Positions 1 through 7,620 are shown, numbered from the stretch's first letter. The stretch: 18,135 nt of DNA from Anaerolineae bacterium (GCA_003524705.1 DQGV01000145.1:1-18135), one strand, 5' to 3'. Notes: generated from the letters alone by a model not told the origin. Numbers and translations: made by a program.

Positions 1-445
1 CACCTGATAATGAATAAGGTGAACGATCTGCTAGATTGCTGATTCCTGTTAATTGCATCGCTTCTTCTACTCGACTTTTCATCTGCTCGCGTGGAACCCC
101 AGCATTTTCTAAGCCGAAAGCGATTTCTTCAAAGACGGTATATTTTGCACCGCTGATTTGATTGAACGGATTTTGAAACGCCAAACCGACATTTACAACC
201 CATTCATCCAGTGTTGATTTGCTTGATGCAGCTCCATCTACTTCAATCTCACCAGAAATTTCGCCTTTGAAAAAATGCGGAACAAATCCAGCCAGTGCAT
301 AACATAGCGTAGATTTGCCTGAGCCGTTTGCACCGATGATAGAAATAAATTCGCCTTTTTCAATTTGCAAATTCATGTTTTGCAACGCTGGCGTTTTTGT
401 CAGCGGATATTTATATGTGAGGTTTTGTATGTTTACGAAAGCCAT
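1..445 (-). CDS. ECF transporter ATP-binding subunit (EcfA-like), 3' end cut off by window edge
   Basis: Only the first 148 codons are in the window. They give a typical ABC ATPase start: a beta-strand opening (MAFVNIQNLTYKYP), Walker A GANGSGKST at residues 38-46 and the Q-loop FQNP with Q91. The reading runs off the window exactly inside the ABC signature (LSG at the last codon), so Walker B and the rest lie to the left. The start codon overlaps the end of the EcfT gene by 13 nt, which indicates translational coupling. In ECF transporters this subunit hydrolyses ATP on the cytoplasmic face to drive uptake through EcfT and an S subunit. It could be one of two EcfA proteins or a single homodimeric one; the window cannot tell. 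Family assignment is secure. The specific EcfA assignment rests on the EcfT neighbour. Confidence 0.88.
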   Translation of the reverse strand, partial: MAFVNIQNLTYKYPLTKTPALQNMNLQIEKGEFISIIGANGSGKSTLCYALAGFVPHFFKGEISGEIEVDGAASSKSTLDEWVVNVGLAFQNPFNQISGAKYTVFEEIAFGLENAGVPREQMKSRVEEAMQLTGISNLADRSPYSLSG

Positions 446-1212
446 AAGTTAAGTAGGATAGATAGAATGATTAAGATGATTAAAATCCAACGTAGTGTTT
501 TATCTGTAACAGTATCTGGAACTTCGTGCAGTGATGTCTTTTCTTTTTTAGAAGTGAAACCGCGTGCTTCAATGGCGATGGCTCGTTCTTCCACTTCAAC
601 CAATGACCCAAACACAAGCGGACCTACTAATGGCAACACTGAACCTGCACGTTTAAGAAATGTACTTTCAGTATCTAATCCGCGTGAGCGTTGTGCGGCG
701 ATGATGGTCTGTGCTTTGGCTTGCATTTGCGGAAGAATTTGTAGTGTAGAAATAATCACATACGCAAATTGACCGGGCAACCCACGCCTTGTTAAGTCAG
801 ACATCAACTCACTGGGGTGGGTGGTGAGCAAAAGCATTGTAAATGCAGAAATCATCACAATGATGCGGGCGGCAATCGTAAATGCAAATGCTAAACTTTC
901 GCGGGTGGCATCCAAAAAATAAAATTGGAAAATGATTTCTTCACCAATCGGTTGAAATAAGGCTTGCATCAAAAACAAAAATCCAGCGGCGGGCAGAATC
1001 AGGCGTGTGGCGGTGAAGAAATACTCACGCGACACTTTTGCAATAAAAGCAAGCGGAATTAATACAAATACAAAGAGAAAAAGCCCAATCCAATACCATG
1101 GGAATGTAAAGGCGATACCAATAAATGCAAATACAAGTACCAACTTGGTGAGTGGATTGAGGCGGTGAATGAGGCTATCTCGTTTGATGTAAAAGGAAAG
1201 GCGTTCATGCAT
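433..1212 (-). CDS. ecfT: ECF transporter transmembrane coupling subunit EcfT
   Basis: This is a 259-aa polytopic membrane protein, the usual EcfT length. It opens with the family-typical basic N-terminus (residues 1-25, ending RLNPLTKLVLVF), followed by several hydrophobic helices. The cytoplasmic coupling region carries the two Ala-Arg-Gly-type motifs that dock on the ATPase pair: AAQRSRGLD and, after a further hydrophobic stretch, AIEARGFTSKK. A final C-terminal membrane helix follows. It overlaps the EcfA gene downstream, and an S-subunit gene lies upstream across a 151-bp gap that holds a terminator-like hairpin and a palindromic repeat. EcfT transmits ATPase movement to the S subunit, which topples in the membrane to bring in substrate. 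The family call is firm. The substrate is not determined by this subunit. Confidence 0.9.
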   Translation of the reverse strand: MHERLSFYIKRDSLIHRLNPLTKLVLVFAFIGIAFTFPWYWIGLFLFVFVLIPLAFIAKVSREYFFTATRLILPAAGFLFLMQALFQPIGEEIIFQFYFLDATRESLAFAFTIAARIIVMISAFTMLLLTTHPSELMSDLTRRGLPGQFAYVIISTLQILPQMQAKAQTIIAAQRSRGLDTESTFLKRAGSVLPLVGPLVFGSLVEVEERAIAIEARGFTSKKEKTSLHEVPDTVTDKTLRWILIILIILSILLNLWLS

Positions 1213-1232
1213 AAGTTGTGATTATACAATAC

Positions 1233-1264
1233 AAAAAAGACCAGAAATGTTTCTGGTCTTTTTT
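1233..1264. terminator. Perfect 15-bp inverted repeat with A/T tracts, bidirectional intrinsic terminator
   Basis: Arms at 1233-1247 and 1250-1264 are perfectly complementary, with a two-base centre (the practical loop is slightly larger). On both strands the stem (core GACCAGAAA) ends in a run of six T. It lies upstream of the EcfT start and downstream of the S-subunit gene, both on the minus strand, so it would terminate or attenuate transcription inside the transporter cluster. Confidence 0.75.
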
Positions 1265-1268
1265 ATTT

Positions 1269-1354
1269 TGTCATTCTGAGCCGCGTTCTTGTTCTTGGCG
1301 GCGAAGAATCTTGAAGATTATCGTAGAGACCCTTCACTGTCGCTCAGGGTGACA
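1269..1354. repeat. Imperfect palindromic intergenic repeat, TGTCATTCTGAG family
   Basis: The element begins TGTCATTCTGAG (1269-1280) and ends CTCAGGGTGACA (1343-1354), which are imperfect inverted copies. The interior contains GCGAAGAATC, a motif I recognise from abundant short intergenic repeats in several bacterial phyla. It lies between the S-subunit stop (9 nt away) and the terminator hairpin. There is no coding capacity. It is the only copy of this family in the window. Confidence 0.7.
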
Positions 1355-1363
1355 TTCTGTCAT

Positions 1364-2050
1364 TTATCCACCAAGAATATTGCGGAGCATGAATGCCGCG
1401 AATAGCACCAACAAAACAATCACACCAATCGCAATATAAAGTTGATTCCGGTCTGCGCCTTCGGCTTCAGCATTTGCGGCTTTGGGGTATCCGCCCACTG
1501 TGCGTTTGGGTAAGCCCAAAATAATAGCAAATGCCAACATGGCTGTTGTAATTTTATCTACAGGTTCAGTGATGAAACTTGTGCTAGCGACTGCTTGCCA
1601 AATTCCTTGACCTGTTTGTAACAAATAGGCTGTGATAAAAGATGAACCGCTGGCAGTAATACCACCAAACAAATACACAGCAATAGGTGTTGAAACAATT
1701 ACAGCAGTAAGTGCAATTACAAATCCGGTCACAACCACTTTCCACCAAGATTTGAAAAAGCCCCATTCAGCCATGCGTCCTGCCATATAACCAATCATTG
1801 CGGCAACGGGCCACCATGGGAACCAACCTGGGTCAAGTGCAATGCCTGCAATTGTATTGGACAATGCTCCGGTCAATGCGCCTGCCCACGGACCACATAA
1901 CACTGCAACAAGTACTGTGCCAATAGAGTCTAAAAATACGGGCAATTTGAGTGTGAGAACGATTTGCCCAACCACAAGGTTGATGGCAATGGCAATTGGG
2001 ATAAGAACCCAAGTTTGCGTGTTGAAATTGCTTTTGATTTTGTCTAACAT
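1364..2050 (-). CDS. ECF transporter substrate-binding (S) subunit, probable nucleoside specificity
   Basis: This is a 228-aa membrane protein with about six hydrophobic segments. Early helices contain IAIAINLVVGQIVLTLKLP, followed by a segment with LDSIGTVLVAVLCGPW and a Gly/Ala-rich stretch around ALTGALSNTIAG, typical of S-component folds. I placed the start at 2050 because GGAGGAG lies 3-9 nt upstream. A longer reading from a GTG at 2119 overlaps the previous gene's stop and adds a polar, non-homologous-looking stretch. The gene directly follows two nucleoside hydrolases, and EcfT and EcfA follow it, so the complex probably imports the hydrolases' substrate. S subunits are vitamin binders in most characterised cases, so the nucleoside specificity is an inference from context. 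Confidence 0.8.
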   Translation of the reverse strand: MLDKIKSNFNTQTWVLIPIAIAINLVVGQIVLTLKLPVFLDSIGTVLVAVLCGPWAGALTGALSNTIAGIALDPGWFPWWPVAAMIGYMAGRMAEWGFFKSWWKVVVTGFVIALTAVIVSTPIAVYLFGGITASGSSFITAYLLQTGQGIWQAVASTSFITEPVDKITTAMLAFAIILGLPKRTVGGYPKAANAEAEGADRNQLYIAIGVIVLLVLFAAFMLRNILGG

Positions 2051-2052
2051 GG

Positions 2053-2059
2053 CTCCTCC
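2053..2059 (-). promoter_or_regulatory. Strong Shine-Dalgarno that fixes the S-subunit start
   Basis: GGAGGAG on the minus strand lies just upstream of the ATG at 2050. It argues for the 228-aa product over the longer GTG-started reading. Confidence 0.7.
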
Positions 2060-2115
2060 GATAAAATATGTAAATAGTTCGTATCTGCAATCATAACACC
2101 AAACAATTTCAAAAG

Positions 2116-3063
2116 TCACGAAATCGTTTTTGATAATTTCTCCATGCGCTCTAAAAACAATTCCATAAACATACGCGGACGTACACCCATCGCAACTTTT
2201 ATATTTGGCTTTTTCTTTTGATAATTATAAAAATCTGCAAACGTATTGCCAAGCCCAACGCCGGGCGTAATATCAACATCCACAACCAAATCTTGATAAT
2301 CACAAATTTCAGGCATTAAGAGTAATGCCATCGTCATCGGGTCATTAATCACACAACCATCTATCTTTTGATATTCGTCATGAAATTCCATATAAAAACG
2401 AGTCGCATCAGAAATAAATTTTGTAATCGGTGAATCAATTTTCAATAAACGATCCAAATCATCTTTCGTGAAAATACATTGATAGGTCACATCTAACGGA
2501 GTCAGAATCATTGGCATACCGGAATGAAAAACAACGTGTGCGGCATGTGGGTCAACATACGTATTAAATTCTGCCAAAGCAGTTGTATTGCCTGTGTGTT
2601 GAATCGCACCACCCATGATAAAAACTTCTTTGACATTTTCCACAATGCGTGGCTCTTTGCGAATTGCTAAGGCGACGTTGGTTAATGGACCAATTGCCAC
2701 TAAAGTCACTTCTTTTGGATTTGACATTATCTCTTCGATTATAAAATCGCTTCCATGCTGACCTTGAAACTTGGTTTTTGGTTCTGGAAGTTTTGCATAG
2801 CCCAAGCCTGTGTCTCCATGTGTTTCTGGTCCCAAAAGAGAATCTTTGACCAAAGGCAAGTCACAACCTTTATACACAGGGATATGACTCGCGTTGGCAA
2901 GTTCTAGAATCGAAAGCGCATTCGTCGTCACCTGCGCAGTAGATGCATTCCCGTGAATCGTGCTAACGCCTTTGAGAGCAAGTTCAGGCGAGGCAAGAGC
3001 GAGCAAAATCGCCAGTGAGTCATCAATACCGGGGTCAGAATCTAAGATAATATGTTTTGGCAC
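2116..3063 (-). CDS. Inosine/uridine-preferring nucleoside hydrolase family protein, second copy (His-to-Asn variant)
   Basis: A 315-aa member of the IU-nucleoside hydrolase family. The calcium/ribose-binding start motif DSDPGIDD is at residues 8-15. HGN is at 37-39, GPLTN near 125-129 and AEFN near 164-167. The C-terminal motif that normally reads His-Asp-Pro is Asn240-Asp241-Pro here. Family members split the N-glycosidic bond of nucleosides into base and ribose. The metal-site aspartates are kept, but the His that commonly protonates the leaving base is replaced, so substrate range or leaving-group activation may differ from its neighbour. The start is a GTG at 3063 that overlaps the upstream paralogue by 22 nt, indicating coupled translation. 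The two are clearly paralogous, for example ALASPE, NALSxLELAxASHIPV and HAAHVVFH are shared. Confidence 0.88.
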   Translation of the reverse strand: MPKHIILDSDPGIDDSLAILLALASPELALKGVSTIHGNASTAQVTTNALSILELANASHIPVYKGCDLPLVKDSLLGPETHGDTGLGYAKLPEPKTKFQGQHGSDFIIEEIMSNPKEVTLVAIGPLTNVALAIRKEPRIVENVKEVFIMGGAIQHTGNTTALAEFNTYVDPHAAHVVFHSGMPMILTPLDVTYQCIFTKDDLDRLLKIDSPITKFISDATRFYMEFHDEYQKIDGCVINDPMTMALLLMPEICDYQDLVVDVDITPGVGLGNTFADFYNYQKKKPNIKVAMGVRPRMFMELFLERMEKLSKTIS

Positions 3064-3992
3064 AAGTCTTTCATCCTCTCAACAAATAAATCTATAAAAG
3101 CTCTTCCACGTACACCCATTGCCACTTGCATGTTGGCAGGCTTTTTGGATACATTCATTAAGTCCGCAAATGTATGTCCATTGGAAATGCCACCTGAAAA
3201 ATCTACACCGACATAATAATTTTCAAATATAAGTAATTCTGGTGCAATGATAGTCGCCAACGTTAATGGGTCGTGCAAAGCACAACCATCAATGCCATGT
3301 TTTCTATAAAAATCTAAATACACATCAGTAGCATCTTTGATGAAGCGTGCAATCGGCGAGTTGATTTGATAAATGTGTTCAATATCTTTTGCAGTTAATA
3401 AACATTGCTGGGTTACATCTAATGGAATTAATTTTATTGGAATGCCTGCATGAAAAACAACATGTGCGGCGTGTGCATCTGCAAAAATGTTAAATTCAGC
3501 CAATGGTGTGGCATTGCCACCTTGTTTGATAGACCCACCCATGATGACCAGTTCTTTTACATTTTTTACAAACTCTGGGTCTTTGCGAATTGCTAAAGCA
3601 ATGTTGGTTAGCGGACCAATCGGAAAGATGCTGATTTGATTTGGCTGTGCATTAACTTTTTCAATTAAGAAATCAATGGCATGTTGATTAATCACTTTTG
3701 ATTTTGGCTCTGGCAGATTCGCATTCCCAACACCTTTTTTGCCATGCACATTTTTATCAGATTTATATAACGGGCTGACTAACGGAACTTCACATCCTCT
3801 TGCCACTGGAATATGACTCGCTTGTGCTAATTCCAAAACAGATAATGCATTCCGCGTTGTATTTTCGATTCCAATATTGCCATGCACAGAGGTTAACGCT
3901 TCAAGTTGAATTTCAGGCGAGGCGAGAGCAAGAAGAAATGTCAGCGCATCGTCTACGCCGGGGTCTGTGTCTATGATAATTTTTGAGGTCAT
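3042..3992 (-). CDS. Inosine/uridine-preferring nucleoside hydrolase
   Basis: A 316-aa IU-nucleoside hydrolase with the full set of visible family motifs: DTDPGVDD at residues 8-15, HGN at 37-39, GPLTN at 126-130, GGN at 158-160, AEFN at 165-168 and HDP with H240-D241. By family knowledge the aspartates bind calcium and the ribose hydroxyls, and the His before the C-terminal Asp assists departure of the base. There is no signal peptide, so it acts in the cytoplasm. The ATG at 3992 follows CAGGA at a suitable distance. The gene lies 61 nt downstream of ribokinase, with a palindromic repeat in the gap, and overlaps the second hydrolase. Purine versus pyrimidine preference cannot be read from the sequence. 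Confidence 0.9.
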   Translation of the reverse strand: MTSKIIIDTDPGVDDALTFLLALASPEIQLEALTSVHGNIGIENTTRNALSVLELAQASHIPVARGCEVPLVSPLYKSDKNVHGKKGVGNANLPEPKSKVINQHAIDFLIEKVNAQPNQISIFPIGPLTNIALAIRKDPEFVKNVKELVIMGGSIKQGGNATPLAEFNIFADAHAAHVVFHAGIPIKLIPLDVTQQCLLTAKDIEHIYQINSPIARFIKDATDVYLDFYRKHGIDGCALHDPLTLATIIAPELLIFENYYVGVDFSGGISNGHTFADLMNVSKKPANMQVAMGVRGRAFIDLFVERMKDLCQNILS

Positions 3993-4000
3993 AATATCCT

Positions 4001-4057
4001 GTAGGGGCGACCCTTGTGGTCGCCTTTCATATGGGCAGGCACAAGACCTGCCCCTAC
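4001..4057. repeat. Palindromic intergenic repeat, GTAGGGGCGAC family, copy 1
   Basis: It starts GTAGGGGCGACC and ends GCCCCTAC. Internally, GGCGACC pairs with GGTCGCC and GGGCAGG pairs with CCTGCCC, giving two hairpins. The right end contains the TAG stop codon of the ribokinase gene (minus strand, 4054-4056). Copies also occur at 11807 and at the right edge of the window. Confidence 0.85.
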
Positions 4058-4950
4058 GAAATAAATTTTTCTACTTCTTCTTTTGTAGGTATTGACGGTT
4101 GTGCGCCAAATTTTGTGGTGGCTAATGCACCACAAGCACATCCATAGCGGACAGATTCTTCTAACGATTTATTTTTCAACAAAGCCGAGGAAAACCCACC
4201 GATGAATGAATCACCTGCGGCAGTTGTATCTACAACATTTACTTTATACGTGTTTACATGTGTTACTTGTTTACTATCTACAATCAATGCACCATTTTCT
4301 CCAAGTGTGACGATAATCGTTTCAATGCCATGTTTCAACAATCCTTTTGCCGCCACTTCAGCGGATTTAATATCTGTTACCTGCTGTTTACTTAACAAAG
4401 ATAATTCACTTTCGTTCGGAATTAAAATATCAACATGAGATAGCAATTCTTCTGAAATTTCTTTCGCAGGCGCAGGATTCAAAATAACTTTTGTACCTTT
4501 GGATTTATATACTTTCGCGGCATGCAAAACAGTTTCGATTGGAATTTCAAACTGCAAAAGCAAAATCTTGGCATCAGGTGCGGAATCTACATCTTTTGCA
4601 GTTACTTTCCCATTTGCACCGGGTGATAAGACAATGCTGTTTTGTCCGCTTGAATCAACGACAATAATCGCAGTTCCCGTCGCGGATTCGGTTTCTGAAA
4701 CATGTTTTGTATCTACTTGATTTGCTTTGAGATTATCAACTAAGAACGAAGCAAAACTATCATTCCCCACTCTGCCGACCATGGCTACACTGACACCTTG
4801 TCTCGCTGCTGCAACTGCTTGATTTGCACCTTTACCACCGGGGATGATTTGTAAATCTTCTCCACTAATTGTTTCGCCGGGTTTTGGAAACCTCGGCGAC
4901 TTAACAACTAAATCTGCATTGAGTGAACCGATGACTAAGATGTCTGACAT
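4054..4950 (-). CDS. rbsK: Ribokinase (PfkB family)
   Basis: A 298-aa sugar kinase of standard ribokinase length. PfkB signature 1 appears as GGKGANQAVAAARQG from residue 38. Signature 2 is DTTAAGDSFIGGF from 241, with D247 as the expected catalytic base. The N-terminal LVIGSLNADLV sugar-binding region is also typical. The enzyme phosphorylates D-ribose at O5 with ATP in the cytoplasm. Its position just ahead of two nucleoside hydrolases suggests it captures the ribose they release and feeds ribose 5-phosphate to the pentose phosphate pathway or PRPP synthesis. The stop codon TAG lies inside a palindromic repeat. A short diverged copy of its 5' end occurs at 6014-6064. Other PfkB substrates, such as deoxyribose, are possible. 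Confidence 0.87.
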   Translation of the reverse strand: MSDILVIGSLNADLVVKSPRFPKPGETISGEDLQIIPGGKGANQAVAAARQGVSVAMVGRVGNDSFASFLVDNLKANQVDTKHVSETESATGTAIIVVDSSGQNSIVLSPGANGKVTAKDVDSAPDAKILLLQFEIPIETVLHAAKVYKSKGTKVILNPAPAKEISEELLSHVDILIPNESELSLLSKQQVTDIKSAEVAAKGLLKHGIETIIVTLGENGALIVDSKQVTHVNTYKVNVVDTTAAGDSFIGGFSSALLKNKSLEESVRYGCACGALATTKFGAQPSIPTKEEVEKFIS

Positions 4951-4969
4951 GCAGATATTTTACACTACG

Positions 4970-6013
4970 TTATCTGGTGATATTGAATGCTTCATCAAAA
5001 AATTGAATCATGCGTTTAGAATATTCATCAGGGATTACGAATGGACCATCACAATGAGTCGCTTCGGGGATAACCCAAACTTGCGCGTTTGAACCAGCCA
5101 ACTCGTAGAATCGAAGCGTAAATAAATCTGCTTCACTACCCATGATAGGATGTTCAATTCCACCACCAACCAACATCAATGGGCGAGGTTCAATCTCTTG
5201 AATCACATCCGATAGTGGAGCAGGTGCATCAATATTTAGTTTGATGGTGTACATCCAATCTAATAAATAATTACTGGCAATGATAAATGCCATGAAAATA
5301 TTTTTTGGTGTAGATAAATCTTGTGCGCGGACAGATGAATTTCCATCACCCCAAACCGCATCTATTTGTGGATATAAAGCGGTGCTATACACAGCGATAC
5401 TTGCGCCTATTGAACAACCTAAAGCGCCAATATTTTCGTTTGCATTTTGTGAAGTTAGAAATTGAATGGCGGCTTTAACATCTTGTGTATCTTCCCAACC
5501 ATAAGAACGATATTCACCAGTGCTTTCGCCGCTGGCGCGTTCATCATACATCAGTACACCATAACCATGTTGCGTTAATTGTTGAGCATGCCATATCATG
5601 CCTGTGCGATTTCCTCCATAGCCATGAAGCAAAATAATGGTTGCATTATTTTGTGGTGGAGTAAACCAACCTGATAATGTAATGCCATCTTCGCTTTCAA
5701 ATGTGATTTCTTGTACTTCAAACCCCAAATCATTAGGAATATTCACTTCACTTGGTGCTGGTGCAGTTTCAGTGATGATAGATAAAAAGGTTCTTTCAAT
5801 GGTGATGATAATGCCTAGAACAAAAAAAACACTTAATCCAAACCCTATTATACGAAAAACATATTGTATGTAATATTTGATTTTTTGAGATAGTGTTTCT
5901 GGAATTTTTGTGGACTTGCTTTTCGTTTTTTGTCTTACTTTAAATAGTATGAATGAAAAGAAAAAGATAATAAAAATAATTTCGCCGATAAACCAGTAAT
6001 AGTAAATATTCAT
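4970..6013 (-). CDS. Membrane-anchored alpha/beta hydrolase
   Basis: A 347-aa protein with two N-terminal membrane segments (about residues 7-25 and 50-72), then an alpha/beta-hydrolase domain. The domain shows the oxyanion-region LLHGYGG (128-134), the nucleophile elbow GCSIGA with S201, a plausible acid D296 and the catalytic His in EATHCDG (H320). The YDERASGES segment after strand 4 is typical of serine hydrolases related to the S9 and Hydrolase_4 groups. The catalytic domain's side of the membrane is uncertain: two helices would return the chain to the starting side. The substrate is unknown. The ATG immediately follows the TAA of a 16-codon remnant of ribokinase (TAAATG), so translation may be coupled to it. 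Ribokinase starts 19 nt after its stop. Confidence 0.82.
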   Translation of the reverse strand: MNIYYYWFIGEIIFIIFFFSFILFKVRQKTKSKSTKIPETLSQKIKYYIQYVFRIIGFGLSVFFVLGIIITIERTFLSIITETAPAPSEVNIPNDLGFEVQEITFESEDGITLSGWFTPPQNNATIILLHGYGGNRTGMIWHAQQLTQHGYGVLMYDERASGESTGEYRSYGWEDTQDVKAAIQFLTSQNANENIGALGCSIGASIAVYSTALYPQIDAVWGDGNSSVRAQDLSTPKNIFMAFIIASNYLLDWMYTIKLNIDAPAPLSDVIQEIEPRPLMLVGGGIEHPIMGSEADLFTLRFYELAGSNAQVWVIPEATHCDGPFVIPDEYSKRMIQFFDEAFNITR

Positions 6014-6064
6014 TTATGAAACTAAGTTTGCATCCGGTGAACCAATGACTAAAATGTCTGACAT
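6014..6064 (-). pseudogene. Remnant copy of the ribokinase 5' end
   Basis: Read leftward from 6064, this gives a 16-codon reading frame MSDILVIGSPDANLVS followed by TAA. The intact ribokinase begins MSDILVIGSLNADLVV, so 9 of the first 9 and 12 of 16 residues match. The preceding untranslated bases (TGTAAAAT..ATCT) also match those before the real gene. Similarity breaks off after the LV codons, at the hydrolase start. The hydrolase gene is therefore flanked by a degenerate direct repeat of about 55-60 bp. It is too short to be a functional kinase. Confidence 0.75.
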
Positions 6065-6079
6065 AGAGATAATTTTACA

Positions 6080-7585
6080 TCATTCAGGTAGGTCATGCTT
6101 TGAACTTGATATTTTTGTTTGTATATATTCTTTTATTGGCAGATAAAGAATCCATATTAAAAGAAGAATATATAAACCAATAGCAATTCTTTGAGCTGTT
6201 TCGTAAACAGGAATTGTCCCATACGCCCAGAAGATAAATAGACTATAGGATATGAGAGTAATAATAGCGATTGGGATTAAATTTATTTTTGCTCGTTTAT
6301 GGGTATTTGCAAATAGATTATATAGCATGAAAACTACTGCAAATAGTATTGAAAATCCTACAATAATCATAAATATGCTGTCAAATAATACGAAGAAATG
6401 AGTAAACCAACCTTGAAAATCATAAGGCAATAAACTTATTAAGTAGAGAAATATTGGTGTCAAAACACAAATACAAGATGTGATAATCCAGAAATAATAT
6501 CCTTTTGTCTTCCGATTTTGTATATTTAAAATCACATTAATATATAGATAGATAAATGAAATAATGAAAAGAATTATAAGCTCGATATACAAAATACTAC
6601 TTGCTTCTTTAAAATCTTTTGCACTAAAATAAATTGGTCCAGCGGTGTCAACTTTAATAGACTCCCATTCATTATTATTTACTTTAACAAGTACACCTTC
6701 ACTACCCATTGAAACTATAACAAATTGATTTCCCTCTAACTCAATGTTGGCTATATCATAAGGACCTAAATAATTATAAAAAGAAGCACGTTGAAAGAAT
6801 TCGCTTCTTCCTAAAGGAAACTCCCAACTAGTTGTCCATGTTTTTCCACCATCATTAGATTCAAGGATTATTTCTGTTCCTGTTTGATAACAAACATTTT
6901 TATTATTTGGTAAACAAAGTGTAAAAGGTAATTCAGAATATTTTCCTGTTTGTTCCGCAACCTCGTTTGGGAGTTCAAAATCAAGTTCTTGCCAAGTTTT
7001 CCCGCCATCTGTACTGTAAAAATAATAACTACCTTCTGACGTGCCATAATAATGGTCGAATTCGGCATAAACTATATTTTCGTGAACAGTAATGTTATAA
7101 ATCATAGGTATTATGGGCGGACTAGTTGCAATAGTCGCAAGAGAAGCAATTCCCAAAACAACATAAGATAACTTTGAAATTCCAGTTTTTGATTCGTTTT
7201 CAACTTTTTCTCTTAACCTCCAAGCCAATGGAAGCATGATTAATGCCATTAAATCGCTTGGGTCTAGAACGATTTGGATATTGAAAATGTTTTCAGTTAG
7301 ATTTTTGAAGAAAGGAATAGTTTTAATCAAACTAAACCAAATTGCTGTGAAAATAAAAGAAGCAAGAGCAATTTTTCGAGATTGAAATGACTGGAAAACC
7401 AAATTTAGAATTGCACTTAATAAAATGGGAAAGAAAAACAAACCAGCAAAATCACTGATTTTTCCTGTCAATGCAGATGGGATGTAAACTTTTAGAACAT
7501 GGTCATTGATGAGCAAAATAAAAATACTCAACAAAATCAATGGATGAGTTAATACAATCAAATCTATTTTTGAATTTTGATTCAT
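6080..7585 (-). CDS. Polytopic membrane protein with two BNR (sialidase-type) motifs, function unknown
   Basis: A 501-aa protein. I chose the ATG at 7585 because GGAGGAAAGT directly precedes it; an ATG 12 nt further upstream would place the start before that site. The N-terminal third holds about four membrane segments, including an NDHVLK...LTGKISDFAGLFFFP stretch that I recognise from uncharacterised membrane proteins. A loop follows with two Asp-box motifs, STDGGKTW (about 191-198) and SNDGGKTW (about 243-250), as in YCF48/BNR beta-propeller blades. The C-terminal part has about five more helices. Two blades do not make a closed propeller, so the loop may be a small or oligomeric sensor/binding domain outside the membrane. 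Base composition looks AT-richer than its neighbours. The function cannot be assigned. Confidence 0.75.
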   Translation of the reverse strand: MNQNSKIDLIVLTHPLILLSIFILLINDHVLKVYIPSALTGKISDFAGLFFFPILLSAILNLVFQSFQSRKIALASFIFTAIWFSLIKTIPFFKNLTENIFNIQIVLDPSDLMALIMLPLAWRLREKVENESKTGISKLSYVVLGIASLATIATSPPIIPMIYNITVHENIVYAEFDHYYGTSEGSYYFYSTDGGKTWQELDFELPNEVAEQTGKYSELPFTLCLPNNKNVCYQTGTEIILESNDGGKTWTTSWEFPLGRSEFFQRASFYNYLGPYDIANIELEGNQFVIVSMGSEGVLVKVNNNEWESIKVDTAGPIYFSAKDFKEASSILYIELIILFIISFIYLYINVILNIQNRKTKGYYFWIITSCICVLTPIFLYLISLLPYDFQGWFTHFFVLFDSIFMIIVGFSILFAVVFMLYNLFANTHKRAKINLIPIAIITLISYSLFIFWAYGTIPVYETAQRIAIGLYILLLIWILYLPIKEYIQTKISSSKHDLPE

Positions 7586-7620
7586 ACTTTCCTCCATCTA
7601 CTTTCCACTCACTACTTTCT
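7585..7620. repeat. Seven-base-periodic sequence between recF and the next gene
   Basis: On the minus strand the span divides into 7-mers AGAAAGT, AGTGAGT, GGAAAGT, AGATGGA, GGAAAGT and then the ATG of the next gene. The period covers the recF stop, the Shine-Dalgarno and the start codon. Confidence 0.5.

Noticed and set aside
365..772. Plus-strand open frame of 135 codons
   Set aside because: It is antisense to EcfT and EcfA, which both show clear family motifs. It has no features of its own.
2051..2119. Longer S-subunit reading from GTG 2119
   Set aside because: The extra residues are not S-subunit-like, and a strong GGAGGAG sits directly before the ATG at 2050.
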